28,911 bases of DNA from a virus, in the IMG/VR virus record IMGVR_UViG_3300044858_004878, positions 1-28,911 of that record; one strand, written 5' to 3'. The position numbers and the translations under genes were made by a program. Of this stretch, positions 14,223 to 21,870 are shown piece after piece (positions within the stretch are counted from its first letter, which is position 1; each line of letters begins with the position of its first letter). Under the pieces are notes generated by a model. That model was given only the letters and a program-made list of their open reading frames with translations, was not told the DNA's origin and made no database searches.

Positions 14223-15423
14223 TCTAGACGAACTGAAAGCAATACAGTCAGAACGATTAGATGCAAAACGACCGAAAAGGCAGCACCCAGAGGGCTGGGA
14301 GCCAGGAATCACATGGAACGGAAATGAAGGAACCGTTACGACAAGTGGTGGTCCGCTTGATCAGGCGGCGGATTGGTCAGCAGTACTTAAGGTGTGGGGT
14401 CTTGATCCCGACCACTTTGAGGTTGTTGAGCCAATCCTTTTTAATGTTTGGGGTAACCCAGAGGGCGTTCCAAATCGCCAATGGAAGGGTAAGGTCGTTC
14501 GCAAAAGCGTAGAGCGCGGCGTTGACCTGAATGATCTTATTGATGAAATAAAAAAGCATAAGCCCGGAAAAGTCACAACATTTGATGGCGACACGGCACT
14601 TGTCGTGGGAATCTCAGACCTTCAGATGGGCAAAGGTGAAGGGGGCGGCTCCGAGGGCATCGTCTCTAGATTCCTAGCCGGAATTAATGAGGTTGAGAAT
14701 CGCTGGAAAGAGCTCGTGAAGACGGGCAGGAAGCTTGATAGGCTTGTGGTGCTTGGTCTCGGGGACCTCATTGAGTCTTGCGACGGCCACTACGCCATGC
14801 AAACCTTCCAGAACGATCTTGATCGGCGAGAGCAGGTTAAGGTCGTGCGACGACTTCTTGTCAAGGCACTAACCTCATGGGCGAAGATTGCCCCGAGGGT
14901 TGTGGTCGCTTCGGTTCCGGGGAACCACGGAGAGAACCGACGCAATGGAAAGGCATACACAACATTCAGCGACAACGACGATGTTGCGGTGTTTGAGCAG
15001 GTTGCAGAGATCCTTGCTGCCAACCCAGATGTGTATGGGAATGTGACTTTCATGTTCCCGCAGGACGAACTCACGCTAACAATGGATGTTCACGGCACAA
15101 TCCTTGGGCTCGCCCACGGGCATCAGGCCCGTCGGGGAGGCGCGGTATCAGCCGCAAAGATCAAGGCATGGTGGAAGGATCAGGCGTATGGAATGCAGAG
15201 GGTTGCAGACGCAACCATTCTGGTGACAGGCCACTACCACCATCTCTCGGTCCTTACTGAGGGGATCAGGACGCACATTCAGGCACCATCTCTTGATGGT
15301 GGCTCTCAGTGGTTTACTGAGACGGCTGGAGTGAAGTCTGCGCCTGGGCTTTTAACCTTTACGATAAGTAAGATTGGCTGGGATGACCTTCGGGTTCTTC
15401 CCTGCCTTACCGAGAACGCTTAG
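14215..15423 (+). CDS. Calcineurin-like metallophosphoesterase (DxQ variant)
   Basis: This 402-residue protein has the metal-binding motifs of calcineurin-like phosphoesterases in order: SDLQMG (D135, with Q137 where most members have histidine), GD (D184), GNH (N237, H238), HGH (301-303) and GHYHH (H340, H342). Members include Mre11/SbcD nucleases and many phage enzymes of unknown substrate; phosphodiester cleavage of DNA is the likely role given the HTH-type partner. The N-terminal 120 residues, with a tryptophan-rich segment, are outside the catalytic domain and may bind substrate. I chose GTG 14215, which overlaps the upstream stop and has GAGGGGAG ten bases before it; a TTG at 14182 is possible. 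The gene ends 17 bp inside the convergent neck gene. Confidence 0.85.
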   Translation: MSDLDELKAIQSERLDAKRPKRQHPEGWEPGITWNGNEGTVTTSGGPLDQAADWSAVLKVWGLDPDHFEVVEPILFNVWGNPEGVPNRQWKGKVVRKSVERGVDLNDLIDEIKKHKPGKVTTFDGDTALVVGISDLQMGKGEGGGSEGIVSRFLAGINEVENRWKELVKTGRKLDRLVVLGLGDLIESCDGHYAMQTFQNDLDRREQVKVVRRLLVKALTSWAKIAPRVVVASVPGNHGENRRNGKAYTTFSDNDDVAVFEQVAEILAANPDVYGNVTFMFPQDELTLTMDVHGTILGLAHGHQARRGGAVSAAKIKAWWKDQAYGMQRVADATILVTGHYHHLSVLTEGIRTHIQAPSLDGGSQWFTETAGVKSAPGLLTFTISKIGWDDLRVLPCLTENA

Positions 15424-15970
15424 CGCTTTCGGAAATGTGCCTCTGCAGCGCCTTGCCAAATAGGGAGGCAAGGTCGCTGCCGAGCGCACGGAGTGTCTTC
15501 TCTCTCTGGAAGCGCTCAATGCCCTCCTCAAAGAATCCATAGAGCTCTTCTGGGTATTTGAAATATGGTCGCCTGCTATATGGATCTATAGGATCGCCAC
15601 CGTACTGAACGCGCATCGTTCCATCCGAGTGAACCTCTTGCTGGTAGATGCTGTACGGAGCACCTTGCGTGGTCAACGACCGCTGAAGCAGCCCAGTCTT
15701 GACTGGGGTCCCCAGCCCAAAGCCAGCCTTTGATGTGCCGTCCTTCCCCCGTGGTCTTGTTTTCTTAAAGATCGTCCCAAGGCTTGTGCCGTACTTTGTG
15801 TAGTAAATTGCAGAGCGGATCATGTCAAAGCCCTGCGCCTGCACCTTCTTCAGGGAAGTTTTTGCAGAACGTGTCTCGCATGCCTTTGCCATGGCGCGAA
15901 GCAGCGCCATTGATTCATTGATTCCAGATATTCCAGAGCGGCTTCCCCTGCCAATTACCCTTGTTGCCAT
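15407..15970 (-). CDS. Neck protein, HK97 gp10-like
   Basis: This 187-residue basic protein lies third after the capsid-side connector genes, the usual place of the HK97 gp10-like (tail completion or neck) protein. It begins with an arginine- and serine-rich stretch, has a helix (ESMALLRAMAKACETRS), a central loop region with TPVKTGLLQRSL, a motif often seen in this family (V-x-T-G-x-L-x-x-S), and EYPEELYGFFEEGIERF-like acidic helix near the end. It probably joins the head-closure protein to the tail terminator. Its start ATG shares one base with the stop of the upstream gene (15970), so translation is coupled. Its end overlaps the convergent phosphoesterase gene by 17 bp. Confidence 0.72.
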   Translation of the reverse strand: MATRVIGRGSRSGISGINESMALLRAMAKACETRSAKTSLKKVQAQGFDMIRSAIYYTKYGTSLGTIFKKTRPRGKDGTSKAGFGLGTPVKTGLLQRSLTTQGAPYSIYQQEVHSDGTMRVQYGGDPIDPYSRRPYFKYPEELYGFFEEGIERFQREKTLRALGSDLASLFGKALQRHISESAKRSR

Positions 15971-16299
15971 TAACGCTCAGCTCGTTTCGCCTTTACAATC
16001 AGGTGATGCTTCAGGCTTTCCTGCTCAATCCCTATAACTTCAAATTCATAGCCGTCAGCAACAAGGCGGTCGGTCATTGAGGGTCGGTCGCCACCAGTAA
16101 GGAATGGCAGCCAGAACCTGTAAACCTGAAACTCAACAGGACCAGTCTGAACGTTTAGTTCTGTACCCTGCTGTTGCTGGTAATGACCCTTTTTAGTCCA
16201 AATGGTCGTGACGCTCACCGTTGGGGTGCCGTCTGCGGCGTGGCCAGTCTGACCCTCTCTTTTTAGCGTGATGTTTGTAACGAATCCTGGCAGCGCCAT
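15970..16299 (-). CDS. Head closure (stopper) protein
   Basis: This 109-residue protein is beta-rich: ITLKREG at the start, VTTIWTKKGHYQQQQG, FQVYRFWLPF, and DGYEFEVIGIEQESLKHHLIVKAKR at the end in short parts. That is the pattern of the small head-tail joining proteins (SPP1 gp16-like, HK97 gp8-like), whose last strands form a barrel and whose loop closes the DNA channel after packaging. It sits between the connector and the gp10-like gene and overlaps each by one base at stop-start junctions. Size fits the family. The assignment depends on context as well as on the strand pattern. Confidence 0.72.
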   Translation of the reverse strand: MALPGFVTNITLKREGQTGHAADGTPTVSVTTIWTKKGHYQQQQGTELNVQTGPVEFQVYRFWLPFLTGGDRPSMTDRLVADGYEFEVIGIEQESLKHHLIVKAKRAER

Positions 16300-17210
16300 T
16301 AGCGCACCGAGATAAACCGATAAGGATCAAGAATGGTGCAGGCTGCTGATGGCACCTGCAGGACACTTGCGCCGCTGGCTGGTTTATCTGAATACATTTC
16401 CATCTCCCCGACGCGAAGCCTAGAAAGACCGTTCAGCCCCTGCTTTGCGAGACTATCTCGAGCAATGAGGTCAACTGCGGTGATGGCAACGGCATCCTTG
16501 ATGTCGGTTGGCGTGTATTGGTGACCGTGGGTATATGTGATCTCTGCCACGGGCTCAATGAGCCCAAGGGCGACAATCGCCGGGAACAGCGAATACGTCA
16601 CATTTGCTAGGCTTGTAATCTCAACATAGCCACGGTCTGGATTGATGTAAATATCATTGACGGTAAATGCCGCATTTTGCTGGTTGCTAACGTAGACCCT
16701 AAAGGCAGCAACGGAGACAATCGGCTTTTCTCGCGGATATACGCGGCGACTTTTCTGGTTCCAAACGTGGCGCTCGGTTGTTTGTCGGTATTGGAAGGAA
16801 TAGCCGACGTATGCGTCAACAAGCCGAGAGGCTGTTCCGATGAATGAGTCCAGCGCCGCATCGGATAGGTCGGTCCCGGCGCCGTCCGTGAGGTCTCCGA
16901 GCTCGTAGTCGCGGAACTCCTCCGCTGTGAGGTATCCAAGCGTCTTGCCCCTGACAGTGGAGTAGGACCCAGCGGCACTCGTGCTGCTATTGATCAGGCG
17001 GTAGGTGTGGAAATAGCCCTCAGCAGCGCCTTCGTCGTCATATTGGTACTTACTTACTGTCGGTACAAGCGTAACGACCTGACCAAGGCTTGACCACGTG
17101 CCAGTCCTTGAGTCGGCGTCCGCCTTGGTGCTTGCCCTACCGATCTCAATCTTGTTATAAGATGCGATCTGGGTGGCGATGTCTGGTACTGGAATTGTGA
17201 CTCGGATCAT
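16299..17210 (-). CDS. Head-tail connector with N-terminal FnIII-like extension
   Basis: The C-terminal two thirds (about residues 95-303) resemble gp6/gp15-type adaptors that sit under the portal: GYLTAEEFRDYEL, helix DAALDSFIGTASRLVDAYVGY, a strand region with REKPIVSVAAFRVY, then ITYTHGHQYTPTDIKDAVAITAVDLI, the usual P-x-D-I-x-x-A helix. The first 90 residues add a beta domain with KYQYDDEGAAEGYFHTYRLIN, like a fibronectin-type fold, absent from minimal connectors. It may decorate the neck. ATG 17210 follows AGGAGG at a somewhat long spacing of 11 bases. Next upstream is the divergent glycosyltransferase, with only 83 bp between. Confidence 0.75.
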   Translation of the reverse strand: MIRVTIPVPDIATQIASYNKIEIGRASTKADADSRTGTWSSLGQVVTLVPTVSKYQYDDEGAAEGYFHTYRLINSSTSAAGSYSTVRGKTLGYLTAEEFRDYELGDLTDGAGTDLSDAALDSFIGTASRLVDAYVGYSFQYRQTTERHVWNQKSRRVYPREKPIVSVAAFRVYVSNQQNAAFTVNDIYINPDRGYVEITSLANVTYSLFPAIVALGLIEPVAEITYTHGHQYTPTDIKDAVAITAVDLIARDSLAKQGLNGLSRLRVGEMEMYSDKPASGASVLQVPSAACTILDPYRFISVR

Positions 17211-17266
17211 GTGCTGATTGTCCTCCTAACGGTCTTTTTAGTCTACCCCTATTTGATCTACGGCTG

Positions 17267-17275
17267 TGATACAAT
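17267..17275 (+). promoter_or_regulatory. Extended -10 promoter for the glycosyltransferase
   Basis: TGATACAAT (17267-17275) is a good extended -10 element; no -35 box is evident at standard spacing. The start would be near 17282, immediately before the AAGGAGGA ribosome binding site (17283-17290), so the leader is about 12 bases. Confidence 0.55.
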
Positions 17276-17293
17276 CTCACCCAAGGAGGACCC

Positions 17294-18160
17294 GTGGGAA
17301 AGAAAGCACGAGAGAACAGGGAGCGCCAAATCGCCGAGCAGAAGGCTGAGGGCGGGCAGGACTTGCCCAAAGTCTACGTGTCAACCCCCTCCCTTGACGG
17401 CAATATGTCGTGGGGATATACAAAGAGTGTACTTGACATTCAGCGAGCATGCTCTAAGTTTGGTCTAAAGTTTGCCTGGAGAGTTGTTTGGGGAAACTCA
17501 ATCCTGCCCCTAGCAAGAAACAAGATTGTCTCTCAGTTTATGTCTAGCGGATACGACTTCCTTGTCATGATTGACGGTGATATTGAGGTTGACGCGAAGG
17601 ACATCCTTGGCGCCGTGCTTAGCGGCAAACAGTTTGTTGGCATCCCGTGCTCCAAGCGCGCAATGGACTTCGGTCGGTTAAGGGACTTCACCCTTGCTGC
17701 TGGCAAGGATGTTCCGCCAGAGTACCTGTCATCTTATTTCTGTGCCCCAAACTTTATTGTTGGAGAGGACTCAACTGAGAATCTTGACGAAATTGCCAAG
17801 GATCTAAATCTTGTTCGGGCTGAAAAGATTGGCACCGGCTGCGTTGTGATCCATCGTTCTGTTTTTGAGAAGTTCCAAGAGAGCTTCCCGGGTCGGGTGT
17901 ATCTTGAGCCAGATGGGGTCGGCGAAGAGGCTAAGGCGAAAGCGCCAATCCAGACATTTGAATACTTCAGATACGCCCTAGACGATGAAGGGTTCTTTAT
18001 TGGGGAGGACTTCATGTTCTGCAACGACTGGATATCCATTGGGGGAGAGATCTGGCTCAAGGTTGATGCCATTACTCGCCACTACGGTACAACCCACTTC
18101 ACTTGGGATGCCGCGGCCTTACAGCCAGTTTCTAGGGCGATACCCGACGGCGGCGACTAG
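17294..18160 (+). CDS. GT-A fold glycosyltransferase
   Basis: This 288-residue protein has the features of family-2-like glycosyltransferases: after a charged N-terminus, YVSTPSLDG opens the nucleotide-sugar fold, LARNKIV (74-76 ARN) follows, and MIDGDIEV holds the DxD metal site (D94, D96). Later GTGCVVIHRSVFEKF and EDFMFCNDW resemble acceptor-side motifs; E-D in GEDF may serve as base. It should transfer a sugar from a nucleotide donor. Acceptor is unknown: capsid or tail protein, modified phage DNA base, or host surface glycan. It starts with GTG behind AAGGAGGA and its own promoter, is oriented against all neighbours, and its end overlaps the convergent small gene by 29 bp. That suggests an inserted accessory gene. 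Confidence 0.87.
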   Translation: MGKKARENRERQIAEQKAEGGQDLPKVYVSTPSLDGNMSWGYTKSVLDIQRACSKFGLKFAWRVVWGNSILPLARNKIVSQFMSSGYDFLVMIDGDIEVDAKDILGAVLSGKQFVGIPCSKRAMDFGRLRDFTLAAGKDVPPEYLSSYFCAPNFIVGEDSTENLDEIAKDLNLVRAEKIGTGCVVIHRSVFEKFQESFPGRVYLEPDGVGEEAKAKAPIQTFEYFRYALDDEGFFIGEDFMFCNDWISIGGEIWLKVDAITRHYGTTHFTWDAAALQPVSRAIPDGGD

Positions 18161-18368
18161 TCCTCTTACACCCTAGGTTGTAGGCTTCGCTAAGGTTCCT
18201 TCTGTGAACCATTGCAATACCCTCTTTGAAATTGTAAATGCTGCCGTCTGAGAATACGACGTTCCCCTCAAGCGGACCACGGACTTCCACCCTGTAAAAG
18301 GGGTCGTAATTCTCCGCAGCTCTCTGGGCAATCTTTTTTGCCAGATCGTAACCGTTGTCACCACTCAT
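18132..18368 (-). CDS. Small basic protein of unknown function
   Basis: This 78-residue protein starts at ATG 18368. It has an amphipathic helix (YDLAKKIAQRAAENYD), two or three beta strands (FYRVEVRGPLEGNVVFSDGSIYNF) and a strongly basic end (CKRTSRRRRVSP). I do not recognise a family. It lies between capsid and connector genes, where small head proteins such as decoration or completion proteins often occur, but a hairpin between it and the capsid gene suggests lower expression. There is no good ribosome binding site (only AAGAAG). Its last 29 bases overlap the convergent glycosyltransferase. The frame is coding-like and the size is plausible, but it is less certain than its neighbours. Confidence 0.62.
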   Translation of the reverse strand: MSGDNGYDLAKKIAQRAAENYDPFYRVEVRGPLEGNVVFSDGSIYNFKEGIAMVHRRNLSEAYNLGCKRTSRRRRVSP

Positions 18369-18385
18369 CTTCTTATGGTAACAGA

Positions 18386-18415
18386 AAGGGGACCGGGCTT
18401 TCGCCCGATCCCCTT
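18386..18415 (-). terminator. Hairpin terminator after the major capsid gene
   Basis: Arms 18386-18398 and 18403-18415 form a 13-bp stem with a GAAA loop on the minus strand. One pair is G-U in minus-strand RNA but C-A on the plus strand, so the signal belongs to the capsid transcript. Only TTTCTG follows, a poor T run; partial read-through to the connector genes is expected. Confidence 0.68.
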
Positions 18416-18422
18416 CCAGACC

Positions 18423-18440
18423 AATCGTCAGTTGACGATT
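18423..18440 (-). repeat. 8-bp inverted repeat at the capsid stop codon
   Basis: AATCGTCA, two bases, TGACGATT: perfect 8-bp arms that include part of the capsid stop codon. With the adjacent stem-loop it makes a tandem hairpin at the mRNA end, much like the pair behind the tail tube gene. Confidence 0.6.
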
Positions 18441-19677
18441 AGACGGTTACGCGAACCTTTGCGTTGAACTGCGGAGCCTTGTTCGCAAGACCGAACATCA
18501 CATACATGATGTAGAGCTTGGAAAGAGCACCGTTCACGCCCACTGGAATCTCCAGCGTCGTGATGCTGTCCGCGCCGAGGTACGGCATTGACCAGGTGTC
18601 CTCGTCAATGATGTACATATCGCGATAGTTCGCCGTCGTTGGCGAGGTGACCGTGTACGAGCCGATGGCATCGCCCGCGACCGCAAGGATCGGGAGTGCG
18701 CCAGCAGCCGTAACAACCTGACCAAACGTCGCGCCCGCAACCTCATCGGATGCTGGTGCGTTGTATCGGACAAGGCTCGTCAGCTCGTTTACAAGGCCAG
18801 CGTAGTCCGTTGGCGAGCAAACGATTGCTGATGGGTTACCACCATTGTCGAGAACTGAGGCAACAGCGCTGTTAATCGTGGCGAGATAGGCAGCAGTGCC
18901 CTTCGTCGCGATAATGCCCTGTCCAGCAGCCGAACCCAAGAGCTTGCGGAGACCGTCAAACCCGTTCGCGTCATACGCGCCGAGCTCAGTGGTCGCGCCT
19001 GCACCAGAGGTGACCGTGGCGTTGCCCTGGAAAACCTGCTTCTGAAGCTTGTGTGCGATGGCGGTTACGCCACCAGCAAGCTCAGCCGAGAGGCCGTTGA
19101 ACGGCGACCCGCCACCAGTGAGAGCGAACTGCTGCTTAAGCGTGATACCACGGCGGGTAGCAAGCACGGCAACGTTCGTCGTCTGGCGAGCGTAGGTGTT
19201 GTTGTCGTCCGTCACGGTGCCAGTCTCCGTCTGGAAGACTGCGTCGCCGTAGGCGGTCTGCTGGTTGAACGCGTGCACAAGGCCGTTTGCAGGCTCCTTG
19301 CGCAGTCGGTCAAACATTGGGAAGCGCTTTACAAACAGCGAATAAAGGATTGGCTCAAGGTCCTGTCGGATAAGAGCCGCGCCGCCGCTGCTGTCCAGAA
19401 GCTTAGAAATGTTTGGGTTCGCGGTTGCAAGTCGGTTAAGGATATCAGCCGAAGCCTGCTTCCCCGTCTCGCGACCAGCCTGAATGTCAAGTGCCTCGCC
19501 GAGCTCAGCGGTGCTCATCTTGCCGAACTTCTTGCGAAGTTCGCGCTGGACGGCATACGCCTCTGCGACGTCGAGATTGTCCTCAGCACCCGAGGTGCGT
19601 GAGACAATTGCGGTGTCGTTCAGGGATTCAAGTCCCTTGTGAACGTCCTGCAGCTTCTCGCGAAGTGTGTCGCTCAT
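18439..19677 (-). CDS. Major capsid protein, HK97 fold
   Basis: This 412-residue protein follows the protease/scaffold gene, the fixed place of the major capsid protein in HK97-type phages, and its length fits. Residues 1-100 are helical and charged (REKLQDVHKGLESL, VQRELRKKFGKM), like a delta domain removed by the protease. From about 100 come typical patterns: GGAALIRQDLEPILYSLFVKRFPMFD in parts, then VFQTETGTVTDDNNTYARQTTNVAVLATRRGIT (E-loop region), a spine helix with AIAHKLQKQVFQGN, and the P and A domains with SPTDYAGLVNELTSLVRYN. About 400 or more copies form the head. ATG 19677 is seven bases after the upstream stop, with AGGAG overlapping that stop. Two hairpins follow it. Confidence 0.92.
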   Translation of the reverse strand: MSDTLREKLQDVHKGLESLNDTAIVSRTSGAEDNLDVAEAYAVQRELRKKFGKMSTAELGEALDIQAGRETGKQASADILNRLATANPNISKLLDSSGGAALIRQDLEPILYSLFVKRFPMFDRLRKEPANGLVHAFNQQTAYGDAVFQTETGTVTDDNNTYARQTTNVAVLATRRGITLKQQFALTGGGSPFNGLSAELAGGVTAIAHKLQKQVFQGNATVTSGAGATTELGAYDANGFDGLRKLLGSAAGQGIIATKGTAAYLATINSAVASVLDNGGNPSAIVCSPTDYAGLVNELTSLVRYNAPASDEVAGATFGQVVTAAGALPILAVAGDAIGSYTVTSPTTANYRDMYIIDEDTWSMPYLGADSITTLEIPVGVNGALSKLYIMYVMFGLANKAPQFNAKVRVTV

Positions 19678-19683
19678 AATTTT

Positions 19684-20562
19684 TTACTCCTGTGCGTCAA
19701 GAAGACGCGCGATGAATGGGTCCAGCCACGGGGCCTTCTCTCCATTCGTGGACTTCGTATTTTCTACAGTTGCGTGCTTTCGGCCCATTGGGACATTGAT
19801 CAAACGACCAACGAGATCCAGAGCCTTGGCAAGTTCTCCCTCGACCTTGGCCTTGTCCGCAGCCAGTTCGGTTATCACGGACTTAACCGCAACAACCTCC
19901 TGCTGCGCAGCAATGGCTGCATCGAGCGCCGACTTGGCGATGGCAGCGACTTCCTCCAGAGAAGTAGCGGCAGCATCTTCGGCAACCACATCCGGGGCGG
20001 CTTCAACAGCGACCTCGGCAGGGGCTTCCTGAACGACCTCAAGGGTCACTTCAGTATCGGAAATTGGGGCCTCTTCCACCACGGGCTCGCCGTCCTTCTG
20101 GACGCCAAGACCGGAAAGGACCGCATCGCGATCCTCATCGGTGAGATCGGCAAGAATCCCGTTGATGCCGACAAGGACCTGATCACTTACGCCACTCTTG
20201 TAGCGTGAGCTCTTGTCCGAATCAGCCTCTGGCGCCTTGGGCGCATCATCAGGCTTCGGTGCAGGCGCTGGCTCAGGAGCCGGCGCTGGTGCTGGCGAGG
20301 GGGCGGGAGTTGGCTCTACAGCCTTCTCAACGATCTCTTCAGCAGTATCATTGGAGTTAGCAGAAGCAACAACCTCTTCAGGCGCTGCATCTTCTTCCTT
20401 CTCCTCTGCAACAGCAGTAGGAGCGGCAACATCGGCTGGCTTATCGCCTTCCGTGCTAACAGTTACGGTCACGCGGGTCTTCTTTTCCGCGTCAATGACC
20501 TCATCCGCAGTGGTGGTCTCAACGACCTCCCCGGCGACGAGATCCTTCTCGGTCTCGGACAT
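19684..20562 (-). CDS. Internal in-frame scaffold protein (alternative start)
   Basis: Within the protease gene, ATG 20562 (residue 378, MSETEKDLVAGEV) is preceded by GAGGAG with a spacing of six bases, a good ribosome binding site in a place where none is needed for the long product. The resulting 292-residue protein would hold only the acidic, proline-rich and coiled-coil scaffold segment, in line with lambda, where scaffold Nu3 is made from an in-frame start inside the protease gene C. It would be needed in many more copies than the protease. This is an inference from one strong site; the long form is certain to be open, the short form is not proven. Confidence 0.6.
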   Translation of the reverse strand: MSETEKDLVAGEVVETTTADEVIDAEKKTRVTVTVSTEGDKPADVAAPTAVAEEKEEDAAPEEVVASANSNDTAEEIVEKAVEPTPAPSPAPAPAPEPAPAPKPDDAPKAPEADSDKSSRYKSGVSDQVLVGINGILADLTDEDRDAVLSGLGVQKDGEPVVEEAPISDTEVTLEVVQEAPAEVAVEAAPDVVAEDAAATSLEEVAAIAKSALDAAIAAQQEVVAVKSVITELAADKAKVEGELAKALDLVGRLINVPMGRKHATVENTKSTNGEKAPWLDPFIARLLDAQE

Positions 20563-21693
20563 TTCTGTCTCCTCGTCTTCCTCCGCCTGTGCAGGCGGAT
20601 TGCTTCGGGTGAGTGCGCTGAACTTTACAGCTACATACACACCACTATCTTCCCAGTCTTCGCCGTGTGGGGCGTAGACGCAGACAACTGCCACCGGATC
20701 TTCCGGCGACGCCTCAACCGACTCTTCCGAGCCGGGGAGGGTGACGCTGCCACGGGTGATGATTTCTTCAACCTCACCGTAGGCAAGCTGACCACCAACA
20801 GACCAGTTGACGTAATCGCCAGTCTGGATTCCGTCTGGGGCAGCCTTCTGCGCGTCTTTATCAATATCCTCCGCAGGATTAAGCTTCTCAATCTTACGGA
20901 GCGTAGAAAACTTGTGACCGACAAGAGTGTCGGTCTCACGCCAGCCATTTCCCTGGGGGCGATAAATACGAATCAGCGCCGCTGGGTCTTCTGGGGTTGC
21001 GTTAATTCTGAATTCTGAATCTGGAACACCCAGGACACCCTCGCGCATGACATGCTCAATGCGACCCTGTGCAGATCCGCCGCTAGAATCCCAGCGAACG
21101 TAATCTCCTTCAGAGAGGTCCTCAGGTCCAGCCTTCTCGTTGATTTGAATCTCGCCAGACTGCTCTGCCTGCTTAAGGCTCTTGAGTGCATTCTGAAGAT
21201 ATGAGCGCTGATTGGCAGGGATGCCGACAACGGAGGTCTCAAGGAGCTTGACGCTCTCAATGACATAGGTGTCCTCGCCGCCGTCGCCCTTCTTCTTTGA
21301 GACCTTATCAACCTTGGCACCAATAGATAGGCCAAGCTTAACTCCGCGCTTAATCGCACGGTAGGTCTTCATTGCGAGGGGGTTTTCGTCTTCCCCGACT
21401 ACTCGGACATCAACGTCAAGATCGTAAACATCCTGACCCGACTCTTGGTCGTAGCGCTTGACAATCCGGGCGTCAGTGACTGATCCGAAGATGTCGTCTG
21501 GAACGTTGTAGTTGTGGTTCAGGAAGACAGTCATATTCTGCTTGGCTGTCTCCTCCATGGACTTCAATGCAGAGAGGGTCATCTCATCCCCGTGCAGGTC
21601 TCGGATGGTTGAGGACGTAGTGCCGAGCACGTGAAGTTCGCCGTTTTCGGCCGTATATGCCTTTAGGGCGCTGGTATAGAGCTTAAAGTCCAC
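19684..21693 (-). CDS. Prohead protease fused to two Tudor-like repeats and scaffold
   Basis: This 669-residue protein combines several head-assembly functions. Residues 1-175 are an HK97-type (S78/U35) prohead protease: VFLNHNYN with H60, KLGLSIGA with S123, then KLLETSVVGIPAN. Two similar modules follow (about 193-268 and 289-363), each starting GDYVxW and containing PEDPxAxxxxYxPxG and VxxKFSxL, like the Tudor-type domains seen in related phage proteases. The rest (378-669) is acidic and proline/alanine-rich, with a coiled coil near 585-640, as in scaffolds. It starts with GTG 21693 behind GGAGG. An internal ATG behind GAGGAG would yield the scaffold part alone. The protease would cut scaffold and capsid delta regions after assembly. 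Confidence 0.9.
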   Translation of the reverse strand: MDFKLYTSALKAYTAENGELHVLGTTSSTIRDLHGDEMTLSALKSMEETAKQNMTVFLNHNYNVPDDIFGSVTDARIVKRYDQESGQDVYDLDVDVRVVGEDENPLAMKTYRAIKRGVKLGLSIGAKVDKVSKKKGDGGEDTYVIESVKLLETSVVGIPANQRSYLQNALKSLKQAEQSGEIQINEKAGPEDLSEGDYVRWDSSGGSAQGRIEHVMREGVLGVPDSEFRINATPEDPAALIRIYRPQGNGWRETDTLVGHKFSTLRKIEKLNPAEDIDKDAQKAAPDGIQTGDYVNWSVGGQLAYGEVEEIITRGSVTLPGSEESVEASPEDPVAVVCVYAPHGEDWEDSGVYVAVKFSALTRSNPPAQAEEDEETEMSETEKDLVAGEVVETTTADEVIDAEKKTRVTVTVSTEGDKPADVAAPTAVAEEKEEDAAPEEVVASANSNDTAEEIVEKAVEPTPAPSPAPAPAPEPAPAPKPDDAPKAPEADSDKSSRYKSGVSDQVLVGINGILADLTDEDRDAVLSGLGVQKDGEPVVEEAPISDTEVTLEVVQEAPAEVAVEAAPDVVAEDAAATSLEEVAAIAKSALDAAIAAQQEVVAVKSVITELAADKAKVEGELAKALDLVGRLINVPMGRKHATVENTKSTNGEKAPWLDPFIARLLDAQE

Positions 21694-21746
21694 GGAGCCT
21701 CCAATGCTGCTATGACTTTACTTATAATTTACTAATAGTTTACCTG

Positions 21747-21780
21747 CGTCAAGAGGTGAGGTTTCTGCTCACTTTTGACG
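21747..21780. repeat. Inverted repeat in the divergent control region
   Basis: CGTCAAGAGGTGAG and CTCACTTTTGACG form arms of 13-14 bases with one extra base and one mismatch around a seven-base centre. The outer ends are TTGACG read outward on each strand, similar to -35 boxes. It may be an operator controlling the capsid operon on the minus strand. Confidence 0.55.
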
Positions 21781-21812
21781 ATTTTTGGCAGGTTTTCCGC
21801 CTAATACTACAG

Positions 21813-21866
21813 GATTGTAACATATCAAAATAGCTGTAACAATCTACGGGTAAGATTTCTTAACCC
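21813..21866. repeat. Second inverted repeat and small hairpin
   Basis: GATTGTAAC (21813-21821) and GTAACAATC (21836-21844) form 9-bp arms with one mismatch and a 14-base spacer. Next to it GGGTAAGA and TCTTAACCC (21848-21866) form a hairpin with a bulge. Both lie upstream of the plus-strand promoter. Confidence 0.5.
21815..21843 (+). promoter_or_regulatory. Possible upstream promoter sharing CTGTAACAAT
   Basis: TTGTAA (21815-21820), a 17-bp spacer and AACAAT (21838-21843) preceded by TG and one base. The same extended -10 sequence is found at 13543-13552. It overlaps the inverted repeat, so a regulator bound there would block it. Confidence 0.35.
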
Positions 21867-21870
21867 TAAC

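Noticed and set aside
13971-15423. Terminase small and large subunits
   Set aside because: The small protein is terminase-small-like at most, and its partner is clearly a metallophosphoesterase without Walker motifs, so no terminase large subunit is present.
20213-20677. 154-residue Ala/Gly/Ser-rich plus-strand frame
   Set aside because: It is the antisense of the proline/alanine-rich scaffold region; low complexity and no start signals.
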